Shown here in pieces: positions 35,111 through 43,487 of a stretch of DNA of 64,000 bases. Every line of letters starts with the position of its first letter. Position 1 is the stretch's first letter. The stretch spans positions 1 to 64,000 of the forward strand of contig NZ_PVTE01000024.1 of assembly GCF_003002825.1 (NCBI RefSeq), read 5' to 3'. The DNA is from Spirosoma oryzae (GTDB taxonomy: Bacteria; Bacteroidota; Bacteroidia; Cytophagales; Spirosomataceae). A model generated the notes under the pieces. The model was not told the origin of the DNA. It did not search any database and saw only the letters and a program-made list of their open reading frames with translations. A program made the position numbers and the translations under genes.

Positions 35111-36705
35111 TGATAATTGGGTATTTCGGCACCATAGACTGGGTTATTGACATCGAGGGGGTAGTACTTGAGCTGGGTCTTTCCGCCGGCATCGACATAC
35201 GTGTCGTACTGCACGTAGCTGTCGGCCCGAAAGCGCTTCTGGTTGAGATCGGTACCCGCCAGAACCTGGTGCCGAATGGTTCCCGTTACGACGCTGCCGT
35301 TGACGAACGCCTGCTGCGAGAATACGTCCGTGCGGTTCAGGTCGTACTTGGGATTGCGAAGCAGGATGGTTGGGGCCGCCGTATTGACGCCCGTGACCCA
35401 CATATAGGCTCCTTCGTTGTCGTTTCGCATGAACGCCCCCCGGATAGTGAGTTGCCAGTTGCTGTTGAACTGATGGGAGAACGTCAGAAAGCCTGTATGG
35501 TCGGAGACGTGGTAGGGATTCAGGCTGGGTTCGGCAATGGCAAAGTCGACCGGAAGAGAGCCAAATCCACCGGGCGAATCCACGCCGGGCGAATCCACGC
35601 CGGGCGAATCCACGCCGGGCGAATCCACGCCGGGCGAATCCACGATGGGGCTGCTCAGACCGTAGCGAAACTGCTGGTAGGTGTACTCCGCCGACACGTA
35701 GGTCCGTCCGCTGACATGGTACCTGAGCACGGGCGCGATCAGAAAACGCCGGTTGTAATCGAACTTGACGAAGGAATTCGTGCTCATGCCCATGCCCATG
35801 GCGTTGAGCCGGTAGAGCAGTTTACCTTTTTTGTCCAGCTGTCCGTCGAAGTCAGCCGCGAGCCGGTAGAAATCGAAGCTGCCGAACATGGCTGTCAGCG
35901 TACGTCGGGGGGCACCCGTTGGCTGTTTGGTCACTACATTGAAGCTACCAGCCGGATCACCAATATTGTTCATGAACAGCGACGGGCCTTTGACAAATTC
36001 AACCCGGTCGATAATCGATGCGTCTTCCGGCTGGGGACCCCGGTAGATCGGAGCCAGGTCGACCCCGTTGCGCAGTGCCGCAATTTGCCCACCCCGCATA
36101 AACAGGTACGGTCCCAGATTATTCGATACCTCCTGTCGAATCACCCCGCTGATGTTACGGCTGACATTATCGGTCATGTTGAAGCTACCCTGGTCGAAAA
36201 TCTGCTCCGGGGTAATGGTCTGAATGTTCTGGGAAAGGTTGATGAGGGGCGTCCGTAGCCGCAGGGCCGACGAGATCGTATTGGTGGCATATTGCCGGTA
36301 GTATTTCGAGCTAACGGTGACCTCGTCGAGTACCTGGATAGTGGTAGCTTCCAGCGCAACGGTCAGGGTAGTGGGGGTTTCGGTCGTTATGGGTACCCGC
36401 TGCGTGCGATAGCCCAGGTGGCTCACCTGAATGTAGGAAACGGGCTGACCCAACTGAACGGCAAAATAGCCAGCGCTGTCGGTTACGGCTCCCTGCCCGC
36501 GGATGGCGGCACCGACCAGGGGCGTTTCGGGCCGTTCAGCATCGACAACTCTACCGCGCAGTACCTGCGCCAGAGCCAGCGAGGGCGATAGAATGAACAG
36601 GAAAATCAGCAGTAGAAAACGGATGATTGACGGAAGCGTAGGCAGGTAGACGACCGGTAATCGTACAGACTGCCGATAAGGCATGGGGCATACTGTCGTG
36701 TACAT
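35035..36705 (-). pseudogene. Siderophore-type TonB-dependent receptor, C-terminal barrel deleted
   Basis: The ORF is 556 residues. A signal peptide (FLLLIFLFILSPSLALAQ), a carboxypeptidase-like domain (LRGRVVDAERPETPLVGAAI) and a siderophore-type plug (ITPEQIFDQGSFNMTDNVSR, PYLFMRGGQ, DRVEFVKGPSLFMNN) are complete. The barrel stops after YGAEIPNYHIPGG, and the last 20 or so residues (INRGFSSWVISIFRSWSFT) are read out of frame from an ABC permease gene. Receptors of this type run to 750-850 residues, so roughly 250 barrel residues and the C-terminal aromatic residue are lost. Loop residues about 350-375 contain VDSPG repeated five times. It lies 62 bases after the HupE/UreJ gene. Confidence 0.75.
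35571..35643 (-). repeat. 15-bp tandem repeat, five copies, coding VDSPG
   Basis: The plus-strand unit CGGGCGAATCCACGC repeats with a 15-base period (CGGGCGAATC at 35571, 35586, 35601, 35616 and 35631). In the minus-strand receptor frame it encodes VDSPG five times in an apparent extracellular loop. The copies are nearly identical at the DNA level, pointing to recent expansion by slippage. Confidence 0.85.
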
Positions 36706-36767
36706 CGAATGGGATAGGTGTTACGTGTGTTGATCTGACAGGCTTCGGTTTCGAGCGGTAGGTACCG

Positions 36768-38105
36768 CTACAGAATCGGTTTTTTTACCGAAGCCGATCG
36801 GCTATTCTTCCAGCTGGCCCAGCCGGCTAGCAGCGCCAGCCCGGCCAGCAGCCAGCCCACGTGGGTACGTTCGGCTTCTAGAAGGTGCGTAACGGCGTTG
36901 GGCCGTTCGGTGAGCCGTTCCACAATCCAGGCAATGGCGGCCACGCCCGCCAGCAACGCTCCCCCATTTCGAACGTAGGTATACGTCGGCGTGCGGCTGA
37001 GAAGCATCAACCAGGGCATGGTCAGTAAAATGACCAATAACTGCATCAGTTCGATACCGAGATTAAAACCCAGAATACTGAGTGCCATGGGGCCGGCGTC
37101 GAGTTGCAGATTCGACAGGGTACCAGCAAACGCCAGTCCGTGAATCAGGCCGAAGCCAGCCGCTACCCAGGTTTCGCGTCCCGGAAACAAAGGCCGCATA
37201 GCGTGCAGGGCCGACACCAGAATCGAAACGGCAATCAGGATCTCGACGGGCTGGCCTGGCAAACGAACCCAGCCCAGCGCACCCAGCAGCAGGGTCAGGG
37301 AGTGGCCCAGCGTGAAAGCGGAAACGATCTGTAACAACCGGATCGATCCCCGGCCGACGCCTCCGAACGGCCCCCACCGCCTACCCGCCACCAGCAGCGG
37401 GGCGGGCAACAGCAATACCAGCAAAAACAGCAGGTGGTCGGTACCTTCAGCGATGTGCTGCGTACCCAGCTTTACCATAGACCAGAAGCCCGTCCAGGTA
37501 CTTCCCGACGCCAGGTTGACGGCCAGAGGTAGCAACCGATCATTGACGATGTCGAGGCTGATTTCGCCTACTTGTGCCGGTTCGGCTTCGGCCAGTTGTC
37601 CACCCGCCCAATCCTGCCGTACCGACACCAGAATCTTGTGTGTTCGGACCTGGTGTAGAACCGCGTCATAGTGAAACGTAAACTGCCGCACGTCTTCGCC
37701 CGCGGGTGGTACCATTTGAACCTGAGCCGTCAGTTCGCGGTATACGCCTACAATGGGATTCTGGCTTTCGTGAATGGTCAGGTCGCCAACCGACACCGTC
37801 CAGAAACGTCCGTCGGGACTTTGCGGCCGGATATGGCTTTTGAGGTAGTCACGTAACTGTGGACCCAGCCGTTCAACCAATCCCGCCGACGAGTCATTGA
37901 CCGCGTGTCCCCAGGCTGACTGTAATTCGACGAGCGGAATCTGAAGTTCAGCGTCAATGCGATCAGCGTGTATGTTTAGCAACACCACCGAGTTCGGCAT
38001 GGGGTGCGCCCATACTGGCTGAAGGGAGGCAAAGCCCATAAGTATGCCTGTAAAAATCATCAGCCGCCCTATCTGACGGCTGATGAAAAAAAATAATCGA
38101 TTCAC
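36768..38105 (-). CDS. HupE/UreJ-type membrane protein
   Basis: The product is 445 residues. A signal-like segment ends at QPVWAHPMPNS. Residues about 35-210 form a soluble region, followed by six or seven membrane segments from about 213. Motifs are LGTQHIAEGTDHLLFLLVLLL, VSAFTLGHSLTLLLGALG and FGLIHGLAFAGTLSNL, with conserved His residues (H-x-x-x-G-x-D-H and G-H-S). This is the HupE_UreJ_2 family, linked to nickel or cobalt handling in other bacteria. It starts 12 bases after the DUF3500 gene stop, so the two form an operon. The metal specificity is not shown here. Confidence 0.8.
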   Translation of the reverse strand: MNRLFFFISRQIGRLMIFTGILMGFASLQPVWAHPMPNSVVLLNIHADRIDAELQIPLVELQSAWGHAVNDSSAGLVERLGPQLRDYLKSHIRPQSPDGRFWTVSVGDLTIHESQNPIVGVYRELTAQVQMVPPAGEDVRQFTFHYDAVLHQVRTHKILVSVRQDWAGGQLAEAEPAQVGEISLDIVNDRLLPLAVNLASGSTWTGFWSMVKLGTQHIAEGTDHLLFLLVLLLPAPLLVAGRRWGPFGGVGRGSIRLLQIVSAFTLGHSLTLLLGALGWVRLPGQPVEILIAVSILVSALHAMRPLFPGRETWVAAGFGLIHGLAFAGTLSNLQLDAGPMALSILGFNLGIELMQLLVILLTMPWLMLLSRTPTYTYVRNGGALLAGVAAIAWIVERLTERPNAVTHLLEAERTHVGWLLAGLALLAGWASWKNSRSASVKKPIL

Positions 38106-38117
38106 AGATTGGTAAGA

Positions 38118-39299
38118 TTACTTAGTTCCGCCGTAGTCGGTCGTATGATCACGCCATACCGAGTGTGGATGTGGCGTATTCCGAATAACCACTCCTCCTT
38201 GGTACGAAAACTCGATCCAAACGCTGGGGCCATCGATACGAATGTAGTCATTCTGAGCGGTTACGCTCGTTGAGCCCGAATAAGCAATGTACGTATTGGC
38301 CAATTCGGAGGTGTATTTAGCTAATACGGTCGCGGCTGTCGTTGCATCCAGATCATTAACGTATAACTTGATGGCATTCAGTACCAGTGCTTGCTTGTCG
38401 CTGCTCAACGAACCTACCTGTAAACCAGATTTTGCGGTAGGAAACTGCCAGTCTTTGCCCGGTGCCAGAACCAGGTCGCTATACGTACCCGACAGTTTAG
38501 CCGTCGTTTGTTCGCTCGTGCTCAGAGCGGTCAGCATGGCTGCAAAAGCCAGCCGTTCCTGTTCCATAGGCTGATACGACTGGTTCGTCGCGGTATTGCT
38601 TACAACCGATGTTGGCTCAACGCCCCGGAAAGCAGGCGTATAACCCGAGCCGGCAGGACCATTGAACGTGTAAGGTTGGGTATAGTGGTGACCCGTGTAG
38701 AGGATTTCCCAGGTGCCAGTGGTGCTCGGCGTACCAACGATCGAAACAAAGAAGTTGCCGGCTCCGTAGCCTGCTCCCCCCCCGTTCGAGTACAGGTAGT
38801 TATCAGCCACCAGATTGCCCAGTAGTTCGTCATAGCCTTCATTCGCCGTGCCGAGTCCCTGTACTGCGACCATTAGATTACGGAAAGCGGTTAGCTGGGC
38901 CGTATTGAGAGAAGCCAGGTTCAAGCCATACCGTGCCGAAAGATTGGCTGGCAGGTTCGACCATTTCTGCGCGTTGGCCAGGCTATAGGTCAACTGAACC
39001 GTCGACAACTGGGTGCTGGAAAGTGTCGCTTTGAAAGCCTCGGTCAAACAGACAATTTTTGCCAGACCAGTGGCACTGGCGCAGGTGGTATTCGTCGTGG
39101 CGGACGACGACATGATCGCCGTGACGGTCAGCGAAGACGCCAGATCGACCGTCGAACTGGTTCCGGTCGTTCCCGTGGTGCTGCCAGGGGTAGTTGTGCC
39201 GCCGGGCGTACCCGGATTTACGGTATGATCCTGGCAGGCGAAGAAAGCTGCTGATAGAAAGCAGGCTAGCAAAATCGTAAATGAAAAGGTTTTTTTCAT
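38118..39299 (-). CDS. DUF3500-family lipoprotein
   Basis: The product is 393 residues. It starts MKKTFSFTILLACFLSAAFFAC with a lipobox, then a Gly/Thr-rich linker (NPGTPGGTTTPGSTTG). The DUF3500 body contains GLAKIVCLTEAFKATLSSTQ, NEGYDELLGNLVADNYL, LYTGHHYTQPYTFNGPAG, QEQTTAKLSGTYSD-like text and the C-terminal YIRIDGPSVWIEFSYQGG ... PHPHSVWRDHTTDYGG. Conserved His pairs (GHHYTQ, PHPHSVWRD) suggest metal binding, but the family's function is unknown. It is co-directional with, and 12 bases before, the HupE/UreJ gene. A longer paralogue is upstream and a dead one is at 25.3 kb. Confidence 0.82.
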   Translation of the reverse strand: MKKTFSFTILLACFLSAAFFACQDHTVNPGTPGGTTTPGSTTGTTGTSSTVDLASSLTVTAIMSSSATTNTTCASATGLAKIVCLTEAFKATLSSTQLSTVQLTYSLANAQKWSNLPANLSARYGLNLASLNTAQLTAFRNLMVAVQGLGTANEGYDELLGNLVADNYLYSNGGGAGYGAGNFFVSIVGTPSTTGTWEILYTGHHYTQPYTFNGPAGSGYTPAFRGVEPTSVVSNTATNQSYQPMEQERLAFAAMLTALSTSEQTTAKLSGTYSDLVLAPGKDWQFPTAKSGLQVGSLSSDKQALVLNAIKLYVNDLDATTAATVLAKYTSELANTYIAYSGSTSVTAQNDYIRIDGPSVWIEFSYQGGVVIRNTPHPHSVWRDHTTDYGGTK

Positions 39300-39718
39300 T
39301 GTGCGTAAAAATTGATTGTTTCGAATTAATTGACTTAATCTACCTAGCTATCAGACAGATATTTACTCATCGATCCTGCCTGCTAATAGTATTTGTGACT
39401 TCATAAGTGACTCCGTGCGGGCTCAAGAAACAGCCATAGTGTAGAAACTACCTACTGTTTATCTTCTGTACTCGCAGCAGCCGGCTACTGTTGCTGGATC
39501 ATAGCGCGAGTGGGGTAAAGAGCCGAAATGTTGTGGTGAATGAAATCGACTGATCAGACAGCACTCATCCCGAATGAGTGCTGTCTTCTGACGCGGTAAA
39601 GATTACTCCTCGCCCTCACGTACAGAAAAAAAAGTGGTAAACGACCTCTATTCAGGGGTAAATGTTTCAGGAAGCGAAACCGAAAAATTCAACGGTATCG
39701 GTCAGGTGATGTATCGCA
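39300..39718. other. Intergenic region between DUF3500 genes
   Basis: No gene is supported here. It contains the 13-bp hairpin at 39556-39586 and is bounded on the right by the long palindrome at 39719-39785. No clear -7 box for the 38-39 kb gene was identified. Confidence 0.45.
39556..39586. promoter_or_regulatory. 13-bp perfect hairpin between DUF3500 genes
   Basis: AGACAGCACTCAT and ATGAGTGCTGTCT pair around CCCGA. It lies about 257 bases upstream of the downstream DUF3500 start and beyond the long palindrome. No T-run follows on either side, so a regulatory or backup terminator role is uncertain. Confidence 0.5.
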
Positions 39719-39785
39719 TACGAAAAGAGCGCAGGGCTGCCAATTCTCTGAATCAGAGAATTGGCAGCCCTGCGCTCTTTTCGTA
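39719..39785. terminator. 33-bp perfect inverted repeat around a single base
   Basis: The left arm 39719-39751 and right arm 39753-39785 are perfect complements with one A between them, 67 bases in all. The arms contain GAAAAGAGCGCAGGGCTGCC and its complement. It begins 13 bases beyond the stop of the 39.8 kb DUF3500 gene. The outer part of the stem is A/T-rich (CTCTTTTCG), like a terminator, but the arms are much longer and more perfect than normal. Confidence 0.75.
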
Positions 39786-39797
39786 CCTCAACTGATC

Positions 39798-41243
39798 CTA
39801 GTTACCACCGTAGTCGGTGGTATGGTCGCGCCACACCGAGTGCGAGTGGGGTGTGTTCTTGATGATAATACCCCCCTGGTAAGAAAACTCGATCCAAACG
39901 CTTGGCCCATCGATGCGGACGTAGTCGTTCTGGGTAGCCATCGCCGTCGTACCCGAGTAGGCAATGTACGTACCGGCTAGTTCCGAAGTATATTTGGCCA
40001 GCACACCAGCCGCCGTCGTCGCATCCAGATCATTAACGTAGAGTTTAATCGCGGCTAGCACCAGCGCTTGTTTATCCGTACTCAACGTGCTCACTTGCAA
40101 ACCTGACTTTGTCGATGGGAACTTACCATCCTGACCTGGCCCCAGGACTAGATCACTGTACGTACCCGATAATTTAGCGGTTGTTTGTTCAGCTGTGCTC
40201 AGCCCTGTCAGCATAGCCGCAAAAGCAACCCGCTCCTGCTCGAACGCCTGGTACGTACGGCCCGCTGCGGTGACAGCCGCTTGTGGCTCGGTACCCCGGA
40301 AAGCGGGTGTTACTCCCGTAAAGGCACCAGCGTTGAACGTGTAAGGCTGGGTGTAGTGGTGACCGGTAAACAAAATAGCCCAGAGTCCCGTCGTACTGGG
40401 CGTACCCAGGAAGGAAACGTAGTAATTTCCCGCACCGTAGTCAGAACCTCCACCGATGGTAACTAAATAATCGTCGGCAACCAGGTTTCCGATCATTTCA
40501 TCGTATCCTTCGTTGACTACTCCCAGTGCCAGCAAACCCTGCATCAGATTACGAAAAGCTGCCAGCTGGGTAGTAGAGAGAACGCCCAGATTGATTCCGT
40601 TACGGGCTGACAGGGCCGCTGGCAAATTTGACCATTTCTGCGCGTTGGCTTTCGTATACGTCAACTGCATCGTCGTCACTTGAGAACTACTCAGCGTTGC
40701 TTTGAAAGCCTCGGCCAGGGTTACTATCTGTGCAACCGTACTCCCCGACAAACTGGTCGTGGCCGACAGGGCGGTCGTAATGGTGCTGGAGTTAGTGGTT
40801 GTGGTCGTTCCCGAACTGGTCGAGCTAACAGTAAGCGCGAGACTACAACTCTGTCCGCCGAAACTAAGGGCAAAGGTTGCGGTGCCCGCTCCCGATGGGG
40901 TACCCGTAATGGCGTAGGTCAAATTACCGGCACCGCTGGCAAGGGTTCCCGCCTGAAGCGTAGCCGTCAAGCCCGTTACGCCCGTAGAACTGATTGCGCT
41001 GCCCGCTGAATAGGTCATCCCGTTACCACCTGTGTAGGGGACCGTAGCCGTGCCGGTGTATGTGGTGCCACTAACGGCGGAAGCGGAGTACGTGACGGAA
41101 CTACAGGTCAACGCGCTGACACTCGCCGACGATGGTGTGACCGTACTCGAATCGTCAGTTGCTTTGCATGATTCAATTACTGTTATACTGCCGAAAACCA
41201 GCAGCGAAAGGACGACTGCTTTTGAGATATTTCTTTTTATCAT
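39798..41243 (-). CDS. DUF3500-family lipoprotein with Ser/Thr-rich Ig-like N-terminal region
   Basis: The product is 481 residues. The N-terminus MIKRNISKAVVLSLLVFGSI leads to a lipobox (VIESC). Residues about 30-150 form a Ser/Thr/Gly-rich beta region (TVPYTGGNGMTYSAGSAISS, LTYAITGTPSGAGTATFALS) of a type common in Bacteroidota surface proteins. The DUF3500 body then matches the 38 kb copy closely: VTLAEAFKATLSSSQVTTMQ, NEGYDEMIGNLVADDYL, FTGHHYTQPYTFNAG and the end IKNTPHSHSVWRDHTTDYGGN. The extra N-terminal domain distinguishes it from its two paralogues. The function is unknown. Confidence 0.8.
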   Translation of the reverse strand: MIKRNISKAVVLSLLVFGSITVIESCKATDDSSTVTPSSASVSALTCSSVTYSASAVSGTTYTGTATVPYTGGNGMTYSAGSAISSTGVTGLTATLQAGTLASGAGNLTYAITGTPSGAGTATFALSFGGQSCSLALTVSSTSSGTTTTTNSSTITTALSATTSLSGSTVAQIVTLAEAFKATLSSSQVTTMQLTYTKANAQKWSNLPAALSARNGINLGVLSTTQLAAFRNLMQGLLALGVVNEGYDEMIGNLVADDYLVTIGGGSDYGAGNYYVSFLGTPSTTGLWAILFTGHHYTQPYTFNAGAFTGVTPAFRGTEPQAAVTAAGRTYQAFEQERVAFAAMLTGLSTAEQTTAKLSGTYSDLVLGPGQDGKFPSTKSGLQVSTLSTDKQALVLAAIKLYVNDLDATTAAGVLAKYTSELAGTYIAYSGTTAMATQNDYVRIDGPSVWIEFSYQGGIIIKNTPHSHSVWRDHTTDYGGN

Positions 41244-41461
41244 AATACAATGTGTCGTAGTAGATATAGACGTGTAAACATACTCGAGCCGAAGAAAAGA
41301 CGTTGCTTCGGCCCGGTTAATTGTGGCGAATCATTGATAAGTAGGGGTGAACAAGTTGTCATCTTATCGAGTGCTGGTCGCACTGATGAAAGGTTAGTCA
41401 CAAATAATGAATCTTGTGGTTGGCTGCGGGCTGGGTCATGTAGCTAGTTCCATGGTGCCGG

Positions 41462-41655
41462 GGGATGAATACCGTGTGGTTGATGAATGAGAAACGTATC
41501 AGCTGTACGTATACCCGTGCGTTCTGATACCCGTGCGTTCTGAACCATGTATTCGTGGGGATTTAAGGGTTTCCGGCTCAGACCCGAATCTATAAAAGAC
41601 TGGCAGGGCAACCAGCCCCAGACCGGCTAGCAACCGTATTTGATTTTGTGGCGAA
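41462..41655 (-). pseudogene. Fragment of a second LytS-type kinase gene (5' part)
   Basis: The minus strand reads LLAGLGLVALPVFY followed by broken sequence. This matches LLIGLGLVALPVFY at the start of the kinase at 27.4-28.6 kb. On the plus strand, GAATACCGTGTGGTT and GGCAGGGCAACCAGCCCCAG are shared with about 28378-28392 and 28491-28510, in the same order and at similar spacing. It carries stops, and the 16-bp tandem duplication lies inside it. Only about the first 60 codons survive. Confidence 0.75.
41511..41542 (+). repeat. 16-bp tandem duplication
   Basis: ATACCCGTGCGTTCTG occurs twice back to back inside the kinase fragment. It is absent from the parent region at 28.4 kb, so it arose after the duplication. 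Confidence 0.75.
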
Positions 41656-41976
41656 GTGCGGATTGTTGTAGCCGTTGTACCTGCTCGTTCTACTGACTTT
41701 CCTACAACGGGCCCACATCGCTTCGTCCGCTACCAGCGAACTCCCCCCCCCGCGTACACCCATATTGGCTCATGAATGCTATGCCAAACATCACTAAAAT
41801 TCTGAAGACATTTACAAAGAAGCCCCTTTCGCCGAATAAAATACCGTTACTAGTGCTACCAACCAAAGAGATCAACACAAATAACTTCTTAATGCAACGT
41901 TAATCTATACTGATGAGTAATGATCGTTACACCGTTTTTTGCTATTCGGCTGCTTCACTAATTATTCAAATAAATA

Positions 41977-42828
41977 ATGAAAATAGCACACAGCGTACAG
42001 GCTCCTGCGTACTGGACACCTGATCTTGGCCTGATCGAAGCCATGACAGGCTTATTTGACTCGATGTCGCTGGCTGATCTGGATAAGGCAACGTTGATGA
42101 ACCGGACCGATACCAAATACCTGCTGCCTGCTCGCGAATTACCGGATCTGCTGGACGCACTGCGAGAAGAGTATCGCTGGCTTGAAGTCGATGGGGTGCA
42201 TCTTTGACCCTACGAAACGCTTTACTACGATACCGCCGATCTTCAGCTGTATCATGCGCATCTGACCGGCCGTGGTAACCGATACAAAATTCGCCAGCGA
42301 CGCTATACACAGTCCGATCTGATATTCACCGAGGTTAAGCAGAAAGATCAGAAAAAAAGAACGGTCAAGAATCGGGTACGCTGCCCGAACAAATCCCTTG
42401 ATACGCTGGGAACCTCTCTGGAGTCGACGCTGGATGAAACCAGCCGACTCTTCGTACAGCAACAGTTGAACCACACAGGTAGTGCACTAGAAACTAGCCA
42501 GTTAATACCCACTTTATGGGTAGGATACACCCGGTTGACGTTCGTCAGTCGAACTAACGCCGAGCGGCTGACGCTGGACCTGAACCTCACCTTCCAGGGC
42601 GCTGGGTGCCGAATCAGTTATCCGGATTTACTCATTGCGGAAGTGAAGCAGCCAGGTCGGCAGGCATCGGCTTTTTCGACGCTCATGCGGCAACAGTACC
42701 GCCGGGCGGGGGGCGTCAGCAAATACTGCCTGGGCCTGATTAGTCTCAACCCGACACTCCGACAAAATCAATTCAAACCGCAGCTCAAACGCCTTTACAA
42801 ATTACTCGATCGTTCGTTCGCATGCTGA
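41977..42828 (+). pseudogene. Polyphosphate VTC-domain protein with an in-frame TGA
   Basis: The frame from the ATG at 41977 to 42828 (about 283 codons) is open except for TGA at 42205-42207. It reads MNRTDTKYLLPARELPDLLD, then WLEVDGVHL*PYETLYYDT, RGNRYKIRQRRY, IFTEVKQKDQKKRTVKNRV and LLIAEVKQPGRQASAF to SKYCLGLISLNP. These are the VTC tunnel motifs (basic K/R residues, F-x-E-V-K, I-A-E-V-K). VTC domains bind or make polyphosphate and in bacteria pair with DUF4956 membrane proteins, as here (7-base overlap). A single-base change or read error would restore the gene, or it may be recently inactivated. Restarting within the gene could not give the N-terminal half. Confidence 0.8.
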
Positions 42829-43487
42829 ATCCGCTTATTTCTATGTGTTTGCTTACCCAAAGCCTGGTCAGCCTGTTGGGCCTGTCCGATGGCTTGTTAC
42901 TCCGTGCGGGTATCGACCTGCTAACCATCGTGGTACTGGTCCGGCTTATCTACTACCGTATTTACCGAAAAACCGACCTGTTCCTGACGTTTTTCGCCTT
43001 CAACTTCGTCATTTTCCTGATTACCTACCTGCTCAACCAGGTGCAGTTGTCCATTGGGGCCGCGTTTGGGTTGTTTGCTGTCTTCTCGATGCTGCGCTAC
43101 CGTACAGAGGGGCTGTCGGCCAAGGATATGACCTACTTATTCGTGGTTATCGCGATTGGCCTGATCGCGGCTGTTCATCGGGGCAACGATGCGCAATTAC
43201 TGGCTATTCACGGGGCAATTCTGCTGTGCGTTTTTCTGCTGGAGAGTAACTGGCTGTTTCGGCGCGAATGGAGCAAAGCGGTTCTGTATGATCGCCTTGA
43301 TTTACTGGCCCCCGCACTGCGCGAACAACTGCTTCACGACCTGCGGATGCGGACGGGACTACCGGCCCACCGAATTGAAATTCAGGAACTTGATTTACTG
43401 AAAGATGCCGTCCGAATCATTCTTTACTACTACACCGATGCTCAATCGACTAAAACACGTACACCTGCCGACTCGCTGGCTCGCTAG
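42822..43487 (+). CDS. DUF4956 membrane protein
   Basis: The product is 221 residues. It overlaps the VTC gene by seven bases and the next gene by 50. Membrane segments are near residues 8-22, 28-42, 53-71, 75-86, 103-120 and 125-140, with the DUF4956 core AAFGLFAVFSMLRYRTEGLSAKDMTYLF. A soluble tail (about 145-221) carries LDLLAPALREQLLHDLRMR. DUF4956 proteins regularly sit beside VTC-domain proteins and are thought to act with them at the membrane; the reaction is not established. Confidence 0.8.
   Translation: MLNPLISMCLLTQSLVSLLGLSDGLLLRAGIDLLTIVVLVRLIYYRIYRKTDLFLTFFAFNFVIFLITYLLNQVQLSIGAAFGLFAVFSMLRYRTEGLSAKDMTYLFVVIAIGLIAAVHRGNDAQLLAIHGAILLCVFLLESNWLFRREWSKAVLYDRLDLLAPALREQLLHDLRMRTGLPAHRIEIQELDLLKDAVRIILYYYTDAQSTKTRTPADSLAR

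Larger units (their letters stand above)
41244..41976. other. Intergenic region with decayed remnants
   Basis: About 730 bases hold no intact gene. They contain a decayed LytS fragment (41462-41655), a 16-bp tandem duplication (41511-41542) and a (C)9 tract near 41746. The divergent promoters for DUF3500 (minus) and the VTC operon (plus) should lie here, but no clear boxes were seen. Confidence 0.5.

Noticed and set aside
35571-35643. Tandem repeat as a possible CRISPR array
   Set aside because: Units of 15 bases have no spacers and lie inside a coding frame.
35110-36258. A 382-codon plus-strand ORF opposite the TonB receptor
   Set aside because: It mirrors the receptor gene, and the repeat GRIHA is just the reverse reading of VDSPG. 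No start signal or family motif is seen.
42699-42709. CCGCCGGGCGG in the VTC gene as another copy of the GC-rich repeat
   Set aside because: Only 11 bases match, the sequence is itself palindromic, and it codes plausible VTC residues, so chance is likely.
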